Origin: Trichomonas tenax
Lineage: Eukaryota; Parabasalia; Trichomonadida; Trichomonadidae
Direction: 5' to 3'
NCBI GenBank assembly: GCA_023091735.1
Contig: JALKBU010000790.1
Coordinates: 1 to 24,544, forward strand
Length of the DNA stretch: 24,544 nt
The translations under genes were made by a program, and so were the position numbers. Each line of letters begins with the position of its first letter. Position 1 is the stretch's first letter. The notes below the pieces were generated by a model. That model saw only the letters and a list, made by a program, of their open reading frames with translations. It searched no databases and was not told where the DNA came from. This document shows, piece by piece, positions 17,751 to 24,467 of the stretch.

Positions 17751-18036
17751 ACTACATAATAAAAGTTATTTCAAACATAAAATAATAGCAGATATGTTTT
17801 TAGAAAATCCTGATGAATATAAATACGTAACACATATTAACGGAGATATTAAAGATAATCATATTAATAATCTTATGTGGTGTGATAAGAATACAATTCA
17901 TAGAAAAAGATGTAAATATTTACCTGAACAAACTAGACAAATAACTGATTATAGTAAATATACGTTTAATAACTTATATTATGGATTAAAGGATTTATAT
18001 GCTTATATACTACAGCAAGGTTATCGATCTCATTAA
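17740..18036 (+). pseudogene. HNH homing-endonuclease fragment
   Basis: The frame is open from 17740, with an internal ATG at 17794. It contains HKIIADMFLENPDEYKYV followed by THINGDIKDNHINNLMWCDK. This is the typical NUMOD4/HNH layout, in which the histidine of THINGD and the N of the DN..NLMW motif form the nuclease site. A His follows in TIHRKR. The N-terminal module is missing and the downstream half (to 18036) is not recognisable. In phages and large DNA viruses such free-standing HNH genes sit beside replication genes, as here. It starts in an alternative frame over the last 11 bases of the helicase remnant. Confidence 0.65.
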
Positions 18037-18238
18037 CTAATATAGCTTTACCAGTAGTTTTGCCCTTTCCATCATCATGCTTTAAATAGTTATAGAGATT
18101 CACAGAGTTGTTTCCAATCATATCTTCTTGTGAGACTTTTATAAACAAATCATCTAATACGTTTTCATATATATCTTCTGTGAACATTTGTGCTATGTCG
18201 TGCCCTTTAGTTGTAGATAAAATATTGTTTTTTTCCAT
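17966..18238 (-). CDS. 90-aa hypothetical element protein, convergent with the HNH fragment
   Basis: The ATG at 18238 follows an A/T-rich leader (AATAATAATACTATGTT). The protein is acidic at the N-terminus (IYENVLDDLFIKVSQEDMI), then has YNYLKHDDGKGKTTGKAILV. The GKGKTTGK piece is P-loop-like but too short and out of context to call an ATPase. I recognise no family. The last 71 bases overlap the HNH frame on the other strand, so the real C-terminus is doubtful and one of the two frames there is degenerate. Confidence 0.35.
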   Translation of the reverse strand: MEKNNILSTTKGHDIAQMFTEDIYENVLDDLFIKVSQEDMIGNNSVNLYNYLKHDDGKGKTTGKAILVNEIDNLAVVYKHINPLIHNISY

Positions 18239-18382
18239 AACATAGTATTATTATTTTTGGGTTATTATTTATTGGTAGCCAGATTGCCTAGGTGCCAAAC
18301 TTTTTAGAGAATCATTTTTATCTGGTGACATGGGGACACTACAAATATACCGAAATATATTAACAAAAATAAAATCAGATTA

Positions 18383-18752
18383 TCAGTACATTAATTTGGA
18401 TTTATCATTATTATATAAATGTACAAATAACATAAATATGCTATCAGAATATATCATCTAATTTCTTATAAGAATTAAATTCATCTAATTTATTTGGATA
18501 ATATTTAGACATATAGTTTCGTATTATATTTGTTGATAGTTTCTTATGTTGTTTATTCGTTTTAGTATAATTGATGCTAAGTTTTGCGAACTTTTGTTTT
18601 GGATCAAATAAAATAATATTTTTACAATAATTATAAATACATGATACAAATAAATACATCAATTCCATAGCCACAGTATTATTATTAATTTGTCTTTCTA
18701 TAATAACGGTATTAATATTATTATACTTATTAAATAGGGTGCTTCTCGCGGG
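18383..18752 (-). pseudogene. RuvC / poxvirus A22-like Holliday-junction resolvase, frameshifted
   Basis: On the minus strand the frame is open from 18752 to a TGA at 18444. It contains NTVIIERQINNNTVAMELM, the hallmark IExQ region with the second catalytic acid. A beta/alpha stretch with FDPKQKFAKL follows, then YPNKLDEFNSYKKLDDI. In this family KKDD is followed by a D-containing helix (DxxDS). Here that helix (SDSIFMLFVHLY) is found one base out of frame, 18448 down to 18383. A one-base insertion near 18447-18450 therefore breaks the gene. The N-terminal strand with the first catalytic Asp is missing: the frame begins at the junction at 18752 without an ATG. These nucleases resolve replication and recombination intermediates in large DNA viruses. 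Confidence 0.6.
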
Positions 18753-18753
18753 T

Positions 18754-19368
18754 CAAAAAAGTGGAAACAACGATTGTTTTTCCTTCAATTTTCCAACTTT
18801 TTGATGCGTCAGATGACAATTATTTTTCAAAAAAAAATCTTCTTTCTGGGTTATTTCACTGTTACTACTCAAATTAGCGCAATTTATGCTCATACATGTA
18901 CTTGCAATAGTTAGTATTAGTGCGTGAAATGCTTAAAATAGGCTTATTCAAGATCAATTTGTTTCTATAAACTGTTTCAACGATAGAGCTAGCAACGGGA
19001 GTAGGCGAATCTGTACTTGAATTTTTCGTGGGCTACCGCGTCTCTTTTGTGATATTGCAATAATAGGATTTGGAAAAGATTTGCGCTCAGAGCTTTTGGA
19101 TATAGCGCTTTCTTCTTCTGGATCCTATGAAGAATTTGGATTTTTCTAGTCGTTCGCCATAATTATTTTATTTCGTTTCTTCAGATCTATTTCATCATTT
19201 GAGAAACTTTTCAACTGCATTGAACTTATGAATCCATTTGAATCCATTTCATCCAATGAAATCAAATCTTCTGGAGAATTTTCAACCGAATTTCCAATTG
19301 CATCAATAAGGCTTTGAAGAGCCTTTTGAATATAGTAGTATATGTTGCGGGTCTTTTGCCACTTTTTG
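18754..19368. mobile_element. possible insert with short inverted ends
   Basis: CAAAAAAGTGG at 18754-18764 and CCACTTTTTG at 19359-19368 are inverted relative to each other and bound about 0.6 kb of unrelated, host-like sequence between two element gene fragments. I could not see a target-site duplication. The right end coincides with the start of another repeat, so the boundary may be accidental. Confidence 0.3.
18976..19337 (-). pseudogene. Ser/Lys-rich decayed coding sequence
   Basis: Reading the minus strand from 19337, the frame gives KALQSLIDAIGNSVENSPED, later FSNDEIDLKKRNKIIMAND, then a TAG at 19146-19148, KNPNSS, a second TAG at 19125-19127, then EEESAISKSSERKSFPNPII. Composition is that of a real, disordered regulatory-type protein across the stops. 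No start codon, no recognised family. Confidence 0.35.
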
Positions 19369-19446
19369 TAACTATATATAGTGGGACAATAACTAATATA
19401 TAGTGGGAAAAACTAAGTTAATTTTTTTATTATTTAATTTTTAATT
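19360..19446. repeat. long direct repeat, copy A
   Basis: It is nearly identical to 22567-22655, in the same orientation. It contains CACTTTTTGTAAC, the palindrome ACTATATATAGT, two tandem near-copies of an AACTATATATAGTGGGA unit, then AGTTAATTTTTTTATTATTT. Each copy stands directly before an element ORF (19470; 22665), so it may be a promoter, an origin-like iteron cluster or an element terminus. Confidence 0.8.
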
Positions 19447-19469
19447 AGTATAAAAGCAACTATATATAG

Positions 19470-20084
19470 ATGTTAACAATCCCACCCGGGCGAATGAATA
19501 AATACATTAAAAAGTCAATTAAGGACTTTGAAAAACAAGAATCTAAAGATGTGTCAATACCTCAACTATTAGGTTGTGGTCTAAATCCTGAATAGATTAA
19601 AGAAAAATTTAGAAAAGAAGGTTGTGAATTAATAACGAAATATGAAAATTTTAATTCAGAAATGACATATAAATATGATGGAAAGATGTATATAACAACA
19701 TGGGAAAGATTCCAAAAAGGAAATTTTGAACATAAAGGACTAAAACTTTCTGACAATGAAATTAAAGTAATAGATGAACCAAAAGAAGATGAAATTAGTA
19801 TTTACTTTTATAAAAAAATAAATTGTAAAAGCGGAAAAGTGAACAGAAAAGTTTTAAACCCTGATTACATAAAACATCAATTTTTAAAAGAAGATTGTGA
19901 AGTATTGAATCATGAAGACTATGAAAACACAAAAACTAAATTAAAATATAAATATATTGGAAATGATGAAAGATGCAAAGATAAAAATAAAATTTATTTA
20001 ATTTCTTATAACAATTGGCATTCATTATGTATTAGAAAACATTTTAAAGAATATGGAAAATGTAAATCCTTCTTTCATGTTTAA
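19470..20084 (+). pseudogene. two-repeat virus/phage-type protein with one in-frame TAG
   Basis: An ATG at 19470 opens about 41 residues, ending at a TAG (in LNPE-stop-IKEKFRKEG). The same frame is then open to TAA at 20082. The protein has two related repeats. One is IKEKFRKEGCELITKYE to YKYDGKMYITTWERFQKG. The other is IKHQFLKEDCEVLNHEDYE to YKYIGNDERC...KIYLISYNNW. The spacing resembles repeats in phage and giant-virus proteins of the type 'Gx.LL...Y.n....yrC..Gh.....w..f..G.rC', here mostly without the cysteines. The start is supported by the shared AT-rich leader. Using a downstream ATG at 19662, 140 aa could still be made. Function unknown. Confidence 0.5.
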
Positions 20085-20102
20085 ATTTTTTCTTCTTTTT
20101 TG

Positions 20103-20131
20103 AAATAATTTATTTTTTTAATTCGTAAGAA
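20103..20131 (+). promoter_or_regulatory. AT-rich leader motif of element ORFs (best example)
   Basis: AAATAATTTATTTTTTTA, then TTCGTAAGA, directly precedes the ATG at 20132. Similar leaders occur before 13029, 13263, 13596, 19470 and 22665, and on the minus strand before 21024. Host genes in the window lack it and have an Inr instead. Confidence 0.45.
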
Positions 20132-20640
20132 ATGAGCTCAGAATTTCAGTATGTCACTGTCAATAAATTAATTGAAACATTAAATCCAATTTTGAATGAT
20201 GTTAAACAAGTTAGTGTTTACTTTTGTGATTATGTCGAAAGTTTATTTTATAAAGGAAAATATAATATTAAACCAATTGCTTTTGCATTTGATGGTCAAT
20301 TAGTAGATATTGGAAAAATATGGGAGCTATTACATGAATTATTATTTGTGACAAACTTAACGGATAAATGGTTTAAACGATTACCAATATGTAAAAATTT
20401 GTGTTGTCTTATGATTAAAACTGAAACGAGAGGATATAATGGGTTTAAATTTCATCCTTCTAAAGTTCGAGAATTAGGAGAAGATTCAAAGATCCAGGCT
20501 CAAAGAGCTATGAAAAATTGCAAAAGAAATTAGAAAAGAGATTGCATGATGATAGAGTCAAAAGAGTAAATAAACTTGCAGAGAAATGTAATATTGATGA
20601 AGACTGGTCCGAAAATGAAATTGACCAGGATACTCTTTAG
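20132..20640 (+). pseudogene. element protein of about 169 codons, frameshifted near its end
   Basis: The first frame (ATG 20132 to TAG 20533) gives 133 residues: SSEFQYVTVNKLIETLNPIL, VSVYFCDYVESLFYKGKYN, a central IWELLHELLFVTNLTDKWFK. It degenerates after HPSKVRELGEDSK. From about 20490 a second frame continues with a strongly helical, charged tail (YEKLQKKLEKRLHDDRVKRV, NKLAEKCNIDEDWSENEID) to TAG at 20638-20640. One missing base around 20487-20495 accounts for the break. I recognise no domain. It lies 47 bases after the previous element gene, and its tail overlaps the next gene on the other strand by two bases. Confidence 0.5.
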
Positions 20641-20810
20641 AGGTTACTATTTAGAACTTCAACGAATTGATTTATTCTATCTTCAATAATGTTTATTCTT
20701 TTTGTTAAATCTTCTATTTTCATTAATGCAGTAACTCTTGATTGAGAAATAGATTTTAAACTTACTATACCATTTATTTTTGTAACTTTGAAACTATTAA
20801 TTTTAAACAT
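20637..20810 (-). CDS. 57-aa helical element protein
   Basis: The ATG at 20810 overlaps the stop of the upstream minus-strand ORF (ATGTTTAA, 8-base overlap), so both are probably read from one transcript. The peptide MFKINSFKVTKINGIVSLKS is followed by an amphipathic helix (IEDLTKRINIIEDRINQFVE) that could form a short coiled coil. It ends at TAA 20637-20639, which overlaps the stop of the convergent gene. No family recognised; no breaks seen. Confidence 0.5.
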   Translation of the reverse strand: MFKINSFKVTKINGIVSLKSISQSRVTALMKIEDLTKRINIIEDRINQFVEVLNSNL

Positions 20811-21024
20811 TTTTTTTTAATTTGCATGTTGTGAGTTCATCAAAAATTTCTTTATTTTTATTATAATACTCATTAAATTCATCAACTGATTCAAATATTA
20901 ATGACTCGGTAATTGGTTTGATTATTTTTATTTCTCGTTGTTTAAATTTAATTATATTTGAATCTTCATCCTCATGTTCTTCTTTGTTTTCATCTTTTTC
21001 AATTATTTTAAAAATTGGTTTCAT
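20803..21024 (-). CDS. 73-aa acidic element protein
   Basis: The ATG at 21024 follows a version of the AT-rich leader on the minus strand (ATCTATTTATATTTTTATTA, then GTATGAA). The protein is highly charged: an acidic N-terminal part (EKDENKEEHEDEDSN), then FKQREIKIIKPI and a helix VDEFNEYYNKNKEIFDEL, with a basic CKLKKNV end. No known family. It is the first gene of a two-gene overlapping pair and appears intact. Confidence 0.5.
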   Translation of the reverse strand: MKPIFKIIEKDENKEEHEDEDSNIIKFKQREIKIIKPITESLIFESVDEFNEYYNKNKEIFDELTTCKLKKNV

Positions 21025-21159
21025 TTCATACTAATAAAAATATAAATAGATTAATAAAGTCGCGGGATAAAGGGGAAAACTCTGTTTTATTTAGGAAATA
21101 TTTTAGGTTATATAGGATCTACATAGCATTCTAAAGCTATATACACCACAATAAATTTT

Positions 21160-21168
21160 TCATTTTTT
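21160..21168 (+). promoter_or_regulatory. initiator (Inr) of the ankyrin gene
   Basis: TCATTTTTT at 21160-21168 fits the host Inr, with +1 at 21162 and a 30-base leader to the ATG at 21192. It shows that this gene belongs to the host, not to the element fragments on either side. Confidence 0.55.
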
Positions 21169-21191
21169 TGACAACATTTTTTTATTTATTG

Positions 21192-22253
21192 ATGGATCTT
21201 CCGAAACAGAGTCTCAGGATCAAAGAACTGATCAAATGCAATGACATCGACACAATTAAGAGCATCCGTGGTATTTTGTACTTGGCAACAAAACCATTCG
21301 ACCAAATCCCTTTCTCACCAGTCCAACTTTCAGTGATTTACGGCCAGTTAAATATTCTTTCATACTTTCTTAGCATCAACGAATACAGCATCCAACAAGT
21401 TGATAATGACTGCAACAATTTAGTTCATCTTTGTTGTTTCAACAAAAACTTTTCCAGTGTTGATATTTTTGACTACCTTATTGATAAATGCAACTCTCTT
21501 CTTACCGCAACCAACATCCATGGCCAAAACATTTTCCATCTTTGTTTTCTTTCATCAAATCTTCAACTTATCGAACACATTCTTTCCAAATATCATGAAC
21601 TTAAAGAGATCATTAACTCTGAAGACGAATACAACAAATGCCCAATTGATTACGCTTTAGAGCACTTATTTGGCTCTATCAATAATTTTATCCAAAAAGG
21701 GATCGATACAAACAATATTCACTTTGTCTTTCCCGAGTATGTTTTTGGAGAATTGCGCAAAGGGCTTTTCAAGAAAGATGAAGTCATCACGAAATTAGAG
21801 AATGAAATTGGAAAGTTACAGGATGCCCTTTCCGAGAAAGATGAAGCCATCACGAAATTAAAGAATGAAATTGGAAAGTTACAGGATGCCCTTTCCGAAA
21901 AAGCTTTGCAAGATAAGTTTGCCAGCGATGATGCAACACTTCCAGATGATATTCCAAAACTCAAACGTATTATCATCTTTCAGAAGACGGTTATTGCTTC
22001 ATACTCACACGTTGAACCAACAACATCCTTAGGCAAAGAATACCTCCAATTTGACAATGATACTTACATCCATTATTCCAATATTGCCAAATATATTTTC
22101 AAAGGATTTGCTATTGACCCAAATTTGTTAAACCAAAAAGGTATTCTTTCTCGTGTCCCTTTAATAATTCTTGAACTAGGAAATCTGATTAATAAAGAGT
22201 TCAAGGAAATAAGAGATATTCATGAAAGAAAGGCAAGGGCAATACCAACCTAA
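21192..22253 (+). CDS. ankyrin-repeat / coiled-coil protein, 353 aa
   Basis: Residues about 30-180 form ankyrin-type repeats (PFSPVQLSVIYGQLNILSYF; CNNLVHLCCFNKNFSSVDIF; GQNIFHLCFLSSNLQLIEHI; KCPIDYALEHLF), a protein-binding scaffold very abundant in trichomonads. Residues about 185-235 are a coiled coil made of two 21-residue copies (KDEVITKLENEIGKLQDALS). The last ~110 residues are a mixed region (LGKEYLQFDNDTYIHYSNIA; SRVPLIILELGNLINKEFKE) that I do not recognise. The ATG at 21192 is chosen because the Inr is 30 bases upstream; an earlier in-frame TTG is not a start. Codon use is host-like. The gene is intact yet surrounded on both sides by broken element genes. Confidence 0.85.
   Translation: MDLPKQSLRIKELIKCNDIDTIKSIRGILYLATKPFDQIPFSPVQLSVIYGQLNILSYFLSINEYSIQQVDNDCNNLVHLCCFNKNFSSVDIFDYLIDKCNSLLTATNIHGQNIFHLCFLSSNLQLIEHILSKYHELKEIINSEDEYNKCPIDYALEHLFGSINNFIQKGIDTNNIHFVFPEYVFGELRKGLFKKDEVITKLENEIGKLQDALSEKDEAITKLKNEIGKLQDALSEKALQDKFASDDATLPDDIPKLKRIIIFQKTVIASYSHVEPTTSLGKEYLQFDNDTYIHYSNIAKYIFKGFAIDPNLLNQKGILSRVPLIILELGNLINKEFKEIRDIHERKARAIPT
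21774..21899 (+). repeat. two tandem 63-bp units inside the ankyrin gene
   Basis: Units 21774-21836 and 21837-21899 differ at only a few bases and encode the 21-residue coiled-coil repeat. High identity at DNA level implies a recent duplication, a place where length may vary between strains. Confidence 0.9.
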
Positions 22254-22566
22254 ACACACTTATTTCATTTCTAATTTATCGTAAATAATTTTAATAGTAT
22301 ATATTTTATAGAGCATAAAGAACATATGACTAATAAGCACAGTTTCTCAATGATATACTTCCAACCATGTAATGCAATAACAAAGAGCAAAACAACAAGC
22401 TTTTTATGTCATGTGTTTTTATCTCGAATTATTTATTTCATATCTTTCTTTAATTGATTAATGGAGCTTGAGAATGCATCTAATGTACCATGATCTTCTA
22501 TAGTTGATTTTAGAAATTAGTGAGAGAAAGAATAGACCTAAGTAGTAAATGTAGGGGGTTAGTTGT
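22254..22566. other. spacer downstream of the ankyrin gene
   Basis: AT-rich, no supported gene. It ends at the second copy of the long direct repeat. Confidence 0.5.
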
Positions 22567-22655
22567 CACTTTTTGTAACTATATATAGTGGAGACAATAA
22601 CTAATATATATATAGTGGGAAAAACTCAGTTAATTTTTTATTATTTAATTTTTTA
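22567..22655. repeat. long direct repeat, copy B
   Basis: The partner of 19360-19446, with the same order of parts (CACTTTTTGTAAC, ACTATATATAGTGG, AATATATATATAGTGGGA, AAAAACTCAGTTAATTTTTT). It carries a few extra bases in the TA-rich portion and stands directly before the ORF at 22665. Confidence 0.8.
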
Positions 22656-22664
22656 TTTGGAATA

Positions 22665-22911
22665 ATGACGGTTATTCCATATGCCAAAAATAGGCCGAAA
22701 AGTGACAATAATGGAATACCCGAATTAGTTAGAATCGCCGAATATTTGGATATGCGCATAATGCTCTCAAAATTTGGAATCAATTTCAATATTGGAATTA
22801 GGAATAATGGATAATAATGAATGGAAAAATGACAAAATAAGAAAACATTTTGGAGATTTCGGAAATAAAACATCATTTTTAAATCAAGTATTTCAGAAAC
22901 CGTTCATATGA
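22665..22911 (+). pseudogene. small element gene, frameshifted
   Basis: The ATG at 22665 opens 49 codons (MTVIPYAKNRPKSDNNGIPE, LVRIAEYLDMRIMLSKFG) to TAA at 22812. Another frame, open from about 22762, contains ILELGIMDNNEWKNDKIRKH then FGDFGNKTSFLNQVFQKPF and stops at TGA 22909-22911. The second part could be the tail of the first gene after a one-base indel, or a separate short gene starting at ATG 22807. I do not recognise a domain. Confidence 0.35.
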
Positions 22912-22953
22912 ATAGGTTAATGCATAAGTCATAAAAATTTATATTTTTGGAGG

Positions 22954-23711
22954 TTAGTGGGAAATAACTTGATCTGGTATATTTTTACCATTAACTGTTA
23001 ATTGGATATTATCATAAATAGGATTTTCGAAAACCGTATAAACGTTATTATGTTTAGGGAACATTACTGAAATACATGTTACGTTATTCAATGGCATGTT
23101 AACTGTTGATTGTACACCAGCTACTGTGGCAGCTAATGGAAATGCGTTATATTCTAATTCTTGTGATGGAATAATTAATGGTGAATTTGATAATTGGTTA
23201 CGAATTAATGATAAAGTATTATCAGTAATATTAAATCCAAACATATTGGACTTAAGCATTGTAATGGACATACTATTAACAATTAACTTAAGATTTCCTG
23301 AGGTTGCAGTATATTGAATTATATCGTTAGAAGAACCAGTTGTTGTTTTAGAAAATTTTACGATACATTTTGCTGTATTATTTATCTTAATAAATTAATA
23401 TGTAAAACATTCTGAAGGAATTTTTTGTAAATATACCATCAATTTGTTTATTTTTTCTTATTAGCTTATAATCCTTAACTTTTTCTGGGTTTATAGAACA
23501 CCAAACTAATCCCTTAGATCTTGGATAAAATTTCAATTCAAGTTCACCAATAATTTTATTAACAAACATATCGAAAGCTTGTAAACACAAAAGATCTTCA
23601 ATAGGAACATTAAGTTCAAAGTTAACTTCCTTATATCCGTTATTTTCTTTGAAATCCATTAAATTAATATATGTTCCAGCAATCGATTCAGAAACATTTT
23701 CAACGTTTAGT
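22954..23711 (-). pseudogene. Maverick/Polinton-type major capsid protein, broken and truncated
   Basis: Double-jelly-roll capsid proteins build icosahedral virions and are encoded by Maverick/Polinton elements. The N-terminal part (23711 to about 23400) has FKENNGYKEVNFELNVPIED, LLCLQAFDMFVNKIIGELEL and KFYPRSKGLVWCSINPEK, typical of the first jelly roll. After a frame break near 23387-23397 the second part runs from about 23394 to 22954. It includes LSNSPLIIPSQELEYNAFPL, MPLNNVTCISVMFPKHNN and VFENPIYDNIQLTVNGKN, with the characteristic PLNNV..FPK and ENP motifs. The total is about 240 residues against roughly 500-600 for full-length proteins. The C-terminal part is missing after IPDQ, and the N-terminus is cut at 23711 next to a hairpin. 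Not functional as it stands. Confidence 0.62.
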
Positions 23712-23719
23712 TAGTAATA

Positions 23720-23764
23720 AACATTTCGCAATGTGACGACTGCGTCATCACATTGCGAAATGTT
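23720..23764. repeat. 17-bp perfect hairpin with 11-base loop
   Basis: The left arm AACATTTCGCAATGTGA (23720-23736) is the exact reverse complement of 23748-23764. The loop itself holds a nested TGACG/CGTCA alternative. It lies directly at the broken N-terminal end of the capsid gene, so it probably belongs to the inserted or joined DNA. Confidence 0.85.
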
Positions 23765-23834
23765 GAATGCCTGTGATCATAACGTATATCAGACCTTGCC
23801 AGAGTCATTGATGCATAATCGGGTCCCCCCATGT

Positions 23835-23912
23835 AGGGATTAAATTTTTCATTAATTTCAAAATCAGCGTTAATTTTTTTATTTTAAATATAGGATATAA
23901 TTTATTTTTAGA
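23835..23912. repeat. AT-rich direct repeat, copy 1
   Basis: AGGGATTAAATTTTTCATTA, then ATTTCAAAATCAGCGTTAAT and a T-rich, then GATATAATTTATTTTT, segment. It is repeated 160 bp further on with only a few changes. Confidence 0.85.
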
Positions 23913-23964
23913 ATATTTGACATCGGACGTTAAAAATAAAACTTATGACTTTATAAAATGTTAA

Positions 23965-23979
23965 GCTCTTAAAAAGAGC
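23965..23979. repeat. short hairpin GCTCTT-AAA-AAGAGC
   Basis: A perfect 6-bp stem with an AAA loop lies between the two AT-rich direct repeats. It could act as a terminator-like or processing hairpin; function not established. Confidence 0.5.
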
Positions 23980-23993
23980 CCACTCTCCTCTAT

Positions 23994-24069
23994 AGGGAAT
24001 TAAATTTTTCATTAATTTCAAAATCAGCGTTAATTTTTTATTTTAAATATATGATATAATTTATTTTGT
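23994..24069. repeat. AT-rich direct repeat, copy 2
   Basis: Second copy of the 23835-23912 repeat, about 75 bp at high identity. The pair flanks about 80 bp containing a small hairpin. Confidence 0.85.
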
Positions 24070-24128
24070 CATTGTTGGTCAAAAAATATTTTCGGGAAAG
24101 AGGTGAAAAATAAATTATAGAAATGATT

Positions 24129-24467
24129 TTAAGCGGTCTTCTGTTCCTCTTCTTTCTTCTTAGCTTCGGGACTTTGTCCCTCACGGGCTTTAGCCCGTTC
24201 TTCTTCCTTCATTCTTTTTGCAATCCACCTCGGATTCTTCTGTCGTCCTGCAGCAAGTGCTGCTAATTGTTTTTCTGTACACTTACGTTTAGGCTTAACT
24301 GGTTTCTCTTTGGCACTTTGTGCCTCAAGGGCTTTAGCCCGTTCTAGGGATGTAAATCCTTCATCAGCTTGTTCAGTCTTTTTAGACTTTCTTGTTTTCG
24401 TTGTTGCTTTGAGTTCATTTAATATTTCTTCCTTTAATGTCGATTTCAGAGTTTCAAAGTCTGTCAT
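24129..24467 (-). CDS. 112-aa basic helical protein of the virus-like element
   Basis: The ATG at 24467 has an AT-rich leader upstream (AATAATATTTTAAATTTTTA). The protein begins with an acidic/basic helix (MTDFETLKSTLKEEILNELK), then a Lys-rich stretch (TTKTRKSKKTEQ) and a repeat unit ERAKALEAQSAKE. A basic core follows (KPVKPKRKCTEKQLAALAAG, RQKNPRWIAKRMKEE). It closes with a second repeat unit (ERAKAREGQSPEA) and KKKEEEQKTA. The KQLAALAAGR-type motif is, from memory, common in small DNA-binding or core proteins of Mavericks and related viruses; I cannot verify this here. No stops or shifts interrupt it, making it the best-preserved element gene in the window. The DNA for the two repeat units folds into paired hairpins. 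Confidence 0.65.
   Translation of the reverse strand: MTDFETLKSTLKEEILNELKATTKTRKSKKTEQADEGFTSLERAKALEAQSAKEKPVKPKRKCTEKQLAALAAGRQKNPRWIAKRMKEEERAKAREGQSPEAKKKEEEQKTA
24168..24340. repeat. two copies of a double-hairpin unit inside the coding sequence
   Basis: Copy 1: GGGACTTTGTCCC (24168-24180), TCA, CGGGCTTTAGCCCG (24184-24197). Copy 2: GGCACTTTGTGCC (24312-24324), then GGGCTTTAGCCC (24329-24340). Copies are 144 bp (48 codons) apart. The first hairpin differs between copies by a paired change (G-C to C-G), so the stem is kept. Confidence 0.8.

Noticed and set aside
17966..18238. P-loop ATPase from the GKGKTTGK stretch
   Set aside because: No hydrophobic strand before it, no Walker B, and it lies near the end of a 90-aa frame; the resemblance is probably accidental.
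13263..19594. Excess of C-to-T/G-to-A changes as a sign of RIP-like or deaminase mutation
   Set aside because: Inferred changes (CAA to TAA, CGA to TGA, CAG to TAG, TGG to TGA, ATG to ATA) fit, but any stop made by a transition must be of this type, so the sample cannot separate targeted mutation from ordinary decay.
21719..21976. Minus-strand open frame opposite the ankyrin gene's coiled-coil repeats
   Set aside because: It only mirrors the 63-bp repeat; the sense frame has clear ankyrin and coiled-coil features and an Inr.
22601..22876. Hydrophobic minus-strand open frame, possible membrane protein
   Set aside because: Composition arises from AT-rich complement of the 22665-22911 gene; it reads through the long direct repeat and lacks conserved features.
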